64,000 nt of DNA from CAZAFL01 sp964484465 (lineage in GTDB: Bacteria; Bacteroidota; Ignavibacteria; UBA10030; SZUA-254): NCBI GenBank assembly GCA_964484465.1, contig CAZAFL010000001.1:62001-126000 (forward strand), read 5' to 3'. Positions 53,760-60,752 of this stretch are shown in pieces (positions within the stretch are counted from its first letter, which is position 1; each line of letters opens with the position of its first letter). The notes below the pieces were generated by a model. The model did no database searches. It had not been told where the DNA came from and worked only from the letters and a program-made list of their open reading frames with translations. Both the position numbers and the translations under genes were made by a program.

Positions 53760-55082
53760 ATGAAGCGCGTATCATATCTCTTGTTCTTTTTGGTAGTTAT
53801 TGGGCTTGTCATCTTCGGATGCGAAAGGGATCGGTATTCATCCACCACAGCGCCCGAAGAAAATTCCACCATGGGTTTTCATGCTTCGACGCAAAACACA
53901 ATCACAGCGTCCAGCGTCGTCTTTCCGCAGAGCGTAGTACTAGCCGGTTTTACTGTGACGTATCAGGGACGCGTTGCAGCAAATAATCAAACCACGTTTA
54001 CGTATGTTGTGAGCGGGCCAGGCGTTCAGATGGCATTCCGATTAGAATTGCCGGGATGCGCTCCGGCGTTGATGTCGTGGGTCCCCGGAAATGGTACACA
54101 GAACAGTACCGACGCAACTATCAATCCGGGCATCGAATGGAGTCCTTCGGTAGGTTCACGCACTACTCGTTCGGATACATTCTCGGTGACGTATCCCGGA
54201 ACAATACGGGAAGGAATCGTTCTCTGCTCTGTCAAGAGTAATAGTTCTAACGGCGTAGGATTCATTACCGGCGCCTGTGCCAGAGTCTTCGATATTTCGG
54301 GAAGTGTTTACACAGATGGTAACAGCAACTCGGTGAGAGATGGCTCTGAGACCGGTATTGTAAATGTTGGTGTCGGTCTTTATGATTCCATTAATGCATT
54401 GTTGGAAAGCAAAGTAACGGATGGAAATGGAAATTACATTTTTGAAGCCTACCCTGCAGGACATTACACTGTCAAGGTTGACACTACGACAATCGTCAAT
54501 ACAAAAACGTCGTATCTTTCAGCTACAACGCCATTGTCTATTGCCGTCACCATCGGTCCGAATTCATCAGGAAATAACTTCGGATTTGCACCAAAGAGTT
54601 CAAAACTCATCAATGATTTGAAGTTTGGTGTCTTGCCTACAAACGGTGTCAACGCCGGTTTCTGGAAAAAGCAGCTTCAGAATGCAATTTCCGGAGGGGG
54701 CTCACCAGCGGTACCCAAAGATAGTCTCTTACTCTACATATCGAAAATCAGAACTTTGCTGTTGACAGATCCCTATCAGCTCGGAACGGGTGATGGGCTG
54801 CAGGCAGCATTCGATATTCTTAACAAACCGATTAAAACCGATCTCGATGCACTTAATCAGGCATTGCTTGCATTGGAATTTAACTATGTCTCGCGGCATG
54901 GCATTACGAGCGATTTGCCCCTTGAGCTAGTAATTATTGGATGGGGTGAGGGATTAGTGGCAAGTTCCTCTGCGTTGGTGCCACAAGCGACGTCAAGCGC
55001 GAATACTCTTTCTGATGCAACAAGTGTGTGTAACTCTATCGATAAGTCGAGCGGCGGCGGTGGAGGTAGTTTCTTTCAATAG
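53760..55082 (+). CDS. Surface lipoprotein with SdrD B-like domain
   Basis: About 440 residues from the ATG at 53760 (GGAGG 5 bases upstream; the in-frame TTG at 53739 is not needed). Lipoprotein signal: LLFFLVVIGLVIFGC with the lipid Cys about residue 21. Residues ~55-175 form an Ig-like beta domain; ~178-290 is an SdrD B-like domain (DISGSVYTDGNSNSVRDG, DGNGNYIFEAYPAGHYTVKV). A helical domain (residues ~290-415, GFWKKQLQNAISGG, DALNQALLALEFNYVS) precedes a Ser/Gly tail ending GGGGGSFFQ. It lies inside the signalling island, so it could be a surface structural output or input. Followed by a strong terminator. Confidence 0.78.
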   Translation: MKRVSYLLFFLVVIGLVIFGCERDRYSSTTAPEENSTMGFHASTQNTITASSVVFPQSVVLAGFTVTYQGRVAANNQTTFTYVVSGPGVQMAFRLELPGCAPALMSWVPGNGTQNSTDATINPGIEWSPSVGSRTTRSDTFSVTYPGTIREGIVLCSVKSNSSNGVGFITGACARVFDISGSVYTDGNSNSVRDGSETGIVNVGVGLYDSINALLESKVTDGNGNYIFEAYPAGHYTVKVDTTTIVNTKTSYLSATTPLSIAVTIGPNSSGNNFGFAPKSSKLINDLKFGVLPTNGVNAGFWKKQLQNAISGGGSPAVPKDSLLLYISKIRTLLLTDPYQLGTGDGLQAAFDILNKPIKTDLDALNQALLALEFNYVSRHGITSDLPLELVIIGWGEGLVASSSALVPQATSSANTLSDATSVCNSIDKSSGGGGGSFFQ

Positions 55083-55103
55083 AATAGATTGAAGGTGTAA
55101 AGG

Positions 55104-55139
55104 AACGGGGAAGCTGTATGCTTCCCCGTTTGTATTTTT
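55104..55139 (+). terminator. Rho-independent terminator between convergent genes
   Basis: AACGGGGAAGC (55104-55114), loop TGTAT, GCTTCCCCGTT (55120-55130), then TGTATTTTT. The stem is an 11-bp perfect match and may also end the minus-strand receiver transcript. Confidence 0.88.
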
Positions 55140-55156
55140 CATCGGAGGTACGATTC

Positions 55157-55549
55157 TTAACTTCCCGTTGTGTCGAGCCAGATCCGGAACACTTTATCCT
55201 TCAGAGTCGAAAAATCGACTGGCTTTGTAAGATAGTCATCACTGCCATACTCTATCGCTGTTTGGTAATTTTTGCTGTCATGGTATGCGGTCACCATTAT
55301 GATCTTGAGATTGGAGTAGCGCTCCTTCGCAATTTTCAACAGGTCGAGGCCGCTCATCCCGGGCATGTTGATGTCGGAGAGAATAAGCCCCAATGTCGAC
55401 GGGTCGTGTTCCTCTAAATATTTAAGAGCGGCTTCTCCCGAGAATTCGAAATGAAGTTCCAGCTCGCCCGAGCGTAATTCTTTCCTGAACCGTTGTTCAT
55501 ACAGTGGCTGGACGTCCTGTTCGTCGTCGACAACGAGGATCCGTTTCAT
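55157..55549 (-). CDS. Stand-alone response regulator receiver protein
   Basis: A 130-residue single receiver domain: Asp8-Asp9, phospho-Asp59 in LILSDINMPGMSG, Thr in IIMVTAYHD and Lys in YLTKPVDF. There is no output domain. It follows the propeller histidine kinase by 15 bases and is its likely partner. VVDDEQDV, QRFRKELR and SDINMPGMSG closely parallel the receiver of the PP2C regulator at 52290, suggesting that one kinase may serve both. Confidence 0.93.
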   Translation of the reverse strand: MKRILVVDDEQDVQPLYEQRFRKELRSGELELHFEFSGEAALKYLEEHDPSTLGLILSDINMPGMSGLDLLKIAKERYSNLKIIMVTAYHDSKNYQTAIEYGSDDYLTKPVDFSTLKDKVFRIWLDTTGS

Positions 55550-55564
55550 AGTTTCGCTCCAATC

Positions 55565-58500
55565 TTATTTGTGTTGCTTCGGCAACCTGATGATAAATTC
55601 TGTAAAGCTTCCATTCTCAGTCTCGACTTTGAGTTCTCCCCCGTGTTGCTTCACGACGATATCATAGCTTAATGAGAGTCCCAGTCCTGTTCCTTTGCCT
55701 GTCGGTTTTGTCGTGAAAAACGGGTCGAAAATCTTGTCGACAAGTTCTTTCGGAATCCCAGTCCCGTTATCCCGGATTCTCACTTCAATCTTATCACCAA
55801 AATTTTTTGTACACACTGAAAGGACTGGAGAAAACGATTGTCCCGCGGATTTCTTTTTTTCGTTCGCAGCGTAGCAGGCGTTATTCACAATATTGAGAAA
55901 GACACGACTGAGATCCTGAGGAACAACGTCTATTGGTTCTATTGATTTATCATAATTTGTCTGTATGGTAATATTGAAGCTCGTATCCTGAGCCCTCAGA
56001 CCGTGGTACGCAAGGCTGACGTATTCATCAAGCAGGGTGTTGATGTCCGTCGGCATACGTTCACCTGATTTTCCGCGCGAATGCAGAAGCATGCCCCGGA
56101 CGATACTATCCGCCCGTTTCCCGTGTTCATTTATTTTTGTTGAATTATGTTCGAGGTCGTTGAGGGTTTCTTCCAGCCGTTCGAGGATTTTCGGTTCTAA
56201 CCGGTCTTTCTGTGTCTCAAGGTCTTCCCGCAATTCATTGGTCAGCTCGACTGAAATCTCCGCAAAATTATTTACAAAATTCAGCGGGTTCTTGATTTCA
56301 TGAGCAATACCCGCAGTGAGCGCACCGAGCGAAGCAAGCTTTTCCTGCATGATAAGCTGTTCTTGCGTCTTGATGATTTCTAAATTCTTCTCTTCCAGTT
56401 CCGTATTTTTTTTTGCAAGCTCTCCTGCCTGTGTGCGGATTTCTTCTGCTTTGAGCTTAATTTCGTGAGTTCGTGCTTCAACCGTTTTTTCAAGTTCGCG
56501 GCTTCGCTGTTCAAGGCTCTTGATGCGATGCCGGCTATATGCATAAACGAGCGCGACAAGCAGCAGAACATTTGATGCCAGCCACCACCATCGAAACCAC
56601 CATGGAGGCTGAATGGAGAATGTGTACTGAAGCGGCGCATCCGTCCAGATACCATAATTGTTTGACGCAGTAACTTCAAAGGTGTACTGCCGTGGAAAGA
56701 GAAACGCAGGCAGGTTGGTATAACGGATGGAAACTTCTGTTTTTTCCGACGACCAATCCTTGTCGTAACCGATAAGCCTTGTCCGGTAGCGAACAAGTCT
56801 CTCGTTGGCAAAGCTTAATGCAGCGTACTCGAAAGCAATTTCGTTATCTCCGTTTGCTTCTTCCCGGATGAATGCCTTTTGAAGATGGATCAGTGGCGGG
56901 TTAGGGTTTGTGTTATCCAATTGTGGAGTGTACGAAGAAAGTCCTTTCGATGTTCCAAAGTAGACAGTTCCATCATCCCCCACAGCAACTGATCCATAGA
57001 ACCACACTTCATTATCAACAAGTCCGTCTTGTTTCGTAATCGTTCGTTTGACTTTTCTTGATGAGGGGTCAATTTCGGCGAGCCCGCCGTTTGTACCGGC
57101 CCAGAGAGAACCGGAAGCAGGAGAAAATGCAAGGCTGGTGACATCGTTGCCTTTGAGTCCATCCGCTTTAGTCAAACGTGACGTTATCTTTGGAGGCTCA
57201 CTTTCAATCACCACTAACCCTTCTGGAGTTCCAATCCATAATGATTTGTCATGCCATGCCATCGTCTCGATTTGATTTGAAGGCGCTCCGTTTGTCTGAT
57301 TCAGGTAGGGCTCGAACAGAGGGGAAAGTACTTCATCCCCGAACTTTCTTCCGCCTGCACGTGAATTAAAATCTTTATGTTGGAAACTGCGTAGAGTCGT
57401 GAGTGTTACCGGAGAAGAGCTTCTGTAAAGCCCGGCATCACGCGTACCCACCAGCAGTTTCCCATTATCATCGAATGTCACGGCGTCAAAATATGTTGCA
57501 GGCAGGCCGGATGAAGTCCGAAAAATGAACCATTCACCTTCTGTAAAACAGTAAAGGTGCTGGTAACCGAGCAGCCATATGCTTTCCACTTTTTTTCCGT
57601 TCATGCGTTCGACAGGCAGGTCAAGAGTTTTGCAGGCATAAATCGTTGTGTTCTCATAGCTCGCAATAGTTCCTTTACCATTGCCGAGAGAAATGCTCTG
57701 GGTATGATCCGAGGGAGGAGGTGGATATTGTGGATCGGTTGAAAAGCAATTGATGCCGCTCGTTGTTCCGATCCAGAGTCGACGTTCTACATCGATAGCG
57801 AGGCCGTTCACCCAATTGTGTTTGAGTCCGCGGTCGGTTTGGATGGATTCGACATTGACCCCACTCTTAATCAGCGCAATGCCTCCGCCTGATGTTCCTA
57901 CCCACATGTTTTGTGAATCGTCCCGTGATGACAGAGGAATTATCACATTGATACTGGGGTTGGGAAGGTCGGGTTTAGCCCCTCCATGAGAAACCGCAGT
58001 ATAGTTCGTGAAGGCTGCATAGTTCGCCCGTAACTTTGACACTCCGCCAACCTGTGTTATCCAGATATTTTTTTCCCTGTCCTCGTAAATATTGCTAATA
58101 TTGTCGCTCAGTAAACCGTTTCTCTTGGTAATAACAACTGTGTGTTGGCTCCCGCCGGCAGTAGCCTGTGTCTCTGTTGGTAAAAATATTTTGAGAATAC
58201 CTGAACCCTCGCTGCCTACCCAGAACGTTCCCGGAAGGGTCTCGAAGATACAGGTAATCCTGCTTTTAAGTTCAGTACTGATGATATCGCAGCGGTATTG
58301 ATTACCTCGGTTTGTCAGTTTCCAAACACTTCCGTTTGAACATCCGCCAAGCAGTATGCCGGAACGGCCTTCGCATAGGACATCGGTGTTGAGGCGGGGT
58401 AAGCCATTGTTCTCGTTCAGCACATCAAAAGTTTTTGAAGCATCGTGGAATACAAGTATACTGCCCCCCCCCACACTAACCCAAACAGACCCGTCCTGCC

Positions 58501-59137
58501 GCACGACGATCGAGCGGATATCTCTATTCTTCCCTTCACGGAAGATATCGGTTGCTATAGTATCAACTGTTAGCGTGTCGATCCTGCTGAATTGGTAGCG
58601 GATGATGCCGCTCTCGGGAGTCCCTACCCATAGCCAACCGCGGGAGTCCTGTGCCAGCCGGTTCTCGACAAGCGAGTTTTTGAAAAGGTCCTTTGAGCCG
58701 ATTCTCGTCGCAAAATGAATACGGTAGTGTTCTTCGTATTGAGATAATGGTCTATCGGTCACAGTAAGCCCTTGCTCGGATGCAACCCAGAGTCTGCCTA
58801 ATTGATCTTCCATCACCTGCCGGACGTCCAGGCCCGGCAAGCCATCCTCGGTTGTGTAGCGTTCATTGAGATGACCGTCGTACCGCAATAGTCCCGATGA
58901 ATATACTACCATCCAGATGTACCCTAACCGGTCCTGATAAATTGATCGTACATCTGCCGAGGGTAGCGGGTTAATCTCGTTCTCAGGGGTATACTGGGTG
59001 AAGGGGAGTTCCTGGCAAAACGATACCGACACGGATAGAACGACACACAACAGCAACGCCAGGCTGCAAATTATGCAGTGTGGACAAGCTTTTTGCTTCT
59101 GATAAATAATAGGGTATGGGTGAATATGCAAATTCAA
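55565..59137 (-). CDS. Two-component propeller histidine kinase
   Basis: A 1190-residue sensor kinase. Signal/anchor (CIICSLALLLCVVLSVSVSF), then two seven-bladed Reg_prop beta-propellers (~45-760; repeated GYIWMVVYSSGL, GWLWVGTPESG, GSLWAGTNGG), a Y_Y_Y domain (~765-838), one membrane helix (~843-865), a coiled coil, HisKA with His946 (HEIKNPLNFVNNF) and HATPase (NNACYAANEKK, DNGTGIP, GKGTGLGLSLSYDIV). It lacks the receiver and AraC domains of the hybrid systems of Bacteroides; its receiver is the next gene. The start is a TTG at 59137, as no ATG lies before the signal peptide. Ligand unknown. Confidence 0.95.
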   Translation of the reverse strand: MNLHIHPYPIIYQKQKACPHCIICSLALLLCVVLSVSVSFCQELPFTQYTPENEINPLPSADVRSIYQDRLGYIWMVVYSSGLLRYDGHLNERYTTEDGLPGLDVRQVMEDQLGRLWVASEQGLTVTDRPLSQYEEHYRIHFATRIGSKDLFKNSLVENRLAQDSRGWLWVGTPESGIIRYQFSRIDTLTVDTIATDIFREGKNRDIRSIVVRQDGSVWVSVGGGSILVFHDASKTFDVLNENNGLPRLNTDVLCEGRSGILLGGCSNGSVWKLTNRGNQYRCDIISTELKSRITCIFETLPGTFWVGSEGSGILKIFLPTETQATAGGSQHTVVITKRNGLLSDNISNIYEDREKNIWITQVGGVSKLRANYAAFTNYTAVSHGGAKPDLPNPSINVIIPLSSRDDSQNMWVGTSGGGIALIKSGVNVESIQTDRGLKHNWVNGLAIDVERRLWIGTTSGINCFSTDPQYPPPPSDHTQSISLGNGKGTIASYENTTIYACKTLDLPVERMNGKKVESIWLLGYQHLYCFTEGEWFIFRTSSGLPATYFDAVTFDDNGKLLVGTRDAGLYRSSSPVTLTTLRSFQHKDFNSRAGGRKFGDEVLSPLFEPYLNQTNGAPSNQIETMAWHDKSLWIGTPEGLVVIESEPPKITSRLTKADGLKGNDVTSLAFSPASGSLWAGTNGGLAEIDPSSRKVKRTITKQDGLVDNEVWFYGSVAVGDDGTVYFGTSKGLSSYTPQLDNTNPNPPLIHLQKAFIREEANGDNEIAFEYAALSFANERLVRYRTRLIGYDKDWSSEKTEVSIRYTNLPAFLFPRQYTFEVTASNNYGIWTDAPLQYTFSIQPPWWFRWWWLASNVLLLVALVYAYSRHRIKSLEQRSRELEKTVEARTHEIKLKAEEIRTQAGELAKKNTELEEKNLEIIKTQEQLIMQEKLASLGALTAGIAHEIKNPLNFVNNFAEISVELTNELREDLETQKDRLEPKILERLEETLNDLEHNSTKINEHGKRADSIVRGMLLHSRGKSGERMPTDINTLLDEYVSLAYHGLRAQDTSFNITIQTNYDKSIEPIDVVPQDLSRVFLNIVNNACYAANEKKKSAGQSFSPVLSVCTKNFGDKIEVRIRDNGTGIPKELVDKIFDPFFTTKPTGKGTGLGLSLSYDIVVKQHGGELKVETENGSFTEFIIRLPKQHK

Positions 59138-59487
59138 ACCAGAATTTAGAGTATTATGTAAGAAAATCAGATGGAAAAGTAATAATTATCCTCATCAGTG
59201 TCAATAACAATTCTGTGATTTCAGGCTGTTTTCCCCTTTGTCTGACAAAACTCCATTCGGTTTGCGATTAAGCCCTTCTTTCGCTGGATAATTGCTTGAC
59301 ATTTGTTCTCCATATTCATATCATTTAAAACGTTCTTGCATCTGATTTCTGTTTATACTTTCCGGGGACAAGGGGACAACTGCACCGCGTTGACTGACTT
59401 ATCTTAACTGACACTGAGGCGGGCACGACGTAGGGTCTATCATAAGAATCGAACGCAAGACATTGCCCTGTTTGCACAAATCGAAGG
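59138..59487. other. Divergent intergenic region, 350 bases
   Basis: It separates the minus-strand kinase from the plus-strand partner-switch operon. It holds the kinase promoter (59174-59204). For the plus operon only a weak TATCTTAA (59400-59407) was seen, without a good -33 partner. No gene, repeat or RNA recognised. Confidence 0.5.
59174..59204 (-). promoter_or_regulatory. Putative -33/-7 promoter of the histidine kinase-receiver operon
   Basis: On the minus strand TTGA (complement of 59201-59204), 19 bases, TACTTTTC (complement of 59174-59181), about 34 bases before the TTG start. Confidence 0.5.
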
Positions 59488-59892
59488 ATGGAAAAGAAGT
59501 TTAGAAGAGACATCAATGCGCTCGGAGAAGTATTTGATTTTATAGAGGACTATTCTTCGGCACAATCCATCGAAACGGCACACCTGTTCTCCATAAAATT
59601 TATTATCGAGGAATTATTCACAAACCTGGTAAAGTATAACAGGAGCGACCTGCAGAGCGATATCGCAATCGGTCTTCACAAAGAAAACCGTCAAATCACC
59701 ATCACGCTGACGGATTTCGGTGTTGATAAATTTGATATAACCCGCGCAGAGGAAGTCGACACGACTCAATCACTGCAGGAAAGAAAAATCGGTGGATTGG
59801 GCATTCATCTTGTGAAGAAAATGGTCGACAATATTCAATATGACTATGCCGACCGGCGAAGTACAATAACGTTGACAAAAAAGCTGGAGTAA
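59488..59892 (+). CDS. RsbW-like anti-sigma regulatory serine kinase (HATPase_c_2)
   Basis: A 134-residue GHKL ATP-binding protein: N box EELFTNLVKYN (Glu41/42, Asn46), G1 box TDFGVDKFD (Asp76) and G2 box RKIGGLGIHLVKKMVD. This matches RsbW/SpoIIAB-type kinases, which bind a sigma factor or phosphorylate a STAS antagonist. The next gene, 3 bases away, is the STAS protein; downstream are an ECF sigma factor and a membrane anti-sigma-like protein. The classical target of such kinases is a sigma-B/F type factor, so what it binds here is open. Confidence 0.93.
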   Translation: MEKKFRRDINALGEVFDFIEDYSSAQSIETAHLFSIKFIIEELFTNLVKYNRSDLQSDIAIGLHKENRQITITLTDFGVDKFDITRAEEVDTTQSLQERKIGGLGIHLVKKMVDNIQYDYADRRSTITLTKKLE

Positions 59893-59895
59893 ACT

Positions 59896-60180
59896 ATGTT
59901 CGAAGCGAAAATTCTCGAGGACGGGCAAATCATGCTTTCAGGGAGACTGGATGCCTCCCAGACCGAAAAGGCCGACAAATTCTTATCGGAAATCGTCAGT
60001 TCCCGGACGCTCAACTTCAGCGGTCTTGACTATATCTCAAGCGCAGGGTTAGGCATCCTTCTCAAACATCAAAAAAGGCTAAATTTGACCGGTAATGCGC
60101 TTAAATTACTGAATTTGAATAAGCATATCAGGGACGTATTCGCCTTTACAGGATTTGATAAAATTTTTGAAGTAGGATGA
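59896..60180 (+). CDS. STAS-domain anti-sigma factor antagonist (RsbV/SpoIIAA-like)
   Basis: A 94-residue single STAS domain: LSGRLDASQTEKADKFL, LNFSGLDYISSAGLGILL and a C-terminal FAFTGFDKIF. Ser49 in ISSAGLG aligns with Ser58 of SpoIIAA, the residue phosphorylated by the kinase. The gene is 3 bases after the RsbW-like gene. The PP2C protein at 52290 is the likely phosphatase that reactivates it. Confidence 0.93.
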   Translation: MFEAKILEDGQIMLSGRLDASQTEKADKFLSEIVSSRTLNFSGLDYISSAGLGILLKHQKRLNLTGNALKLLNLNKHIRDVFAFTGFDKIFEVG

Positions 60181-60216
60181 TTTTTTCACCAACTTTTTCC
60201 TTGTTTGGCTGTACTT

Positions 60217-60750
60217 ATGAAGGATAGTGAAGATACGCTGCTCGTCCGGCAATGCCTGAACGGTGAACGGAGAGCGTTTGAAGCTGTCGTCGAAAAGTAT
60301 CAAAAACCTCTTTTCAATATCACATACAGGTTGCTCGACAGTTTTGACGATGCAGAAGATGTTACGCAGGCAGCCTTTATCAAAGCGTTTGAAAAGCTTC
60401 ACACGTACAGTTCAAGATATAAGTTATTCAGCTGGTTGTATAGAATTGCAATTAATGAATCGTTGAACTTCCTCAATGCAAAAAAACACAACCAGGTACT
60501 TGACGAAAGAATTGTTTCAGGAGACGAAAGCCCGGAAAAAAAGTATGTTGAACGCGAGCTTGAAAAGAACCTTCAGGATGCAATTGCAAAACTCAGCACG
60601 GAATACCGGACAGTTATTATTTTGAGACACTTTCAGGAACTCTCGTACGAAGAAATCAGCGAGGTTCTTGAGATACCGGTGAAAACAGTAAAATCACGAC
60701 TTTTTACAAGCAGACAACAACTCAAAGAAATTTTAATTCGGCAAATGTAA
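60217..60750 (+). CDS. RNA polymerase sigma-70 factor, ECF subfamily
   Basis: 177 residues from ATG 60217 (an in-frame TTG at 60205 is less likely). Region 2: RAFEAVVEKYQKPLFNITYR, DAEDVTQAAFIKAFEKL and FSWLYRIAINESLNFL. Region 4: LSTEYRTVIILRHFQELSY, IPVKTVKSRLFTSRQQL. It lies 36 bases after the STAS gene and 2 bases before the repeat-bearing membrane protein, which holds the place of its anti-sigma factor. It is the second ECF sigma of the window. Confidence 0.95.
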   Translation: MKDSEDTLLVRQCLNGERRAFEAVVEKYQKPLFNITYRLLDSFDDAEDVTQAAFIKAFEKLHTYSSRYKLFSWLYRIAINESLNFLNAKKHNQVLDERIVSGDESPEKKYVERELEKNLQDAIAKLSTEYRTVIILRHFQELSYEEISEVLEIPVKTVKSRLFTSRQQLKEILIRQM

Positions 60751-60752
60751 CT

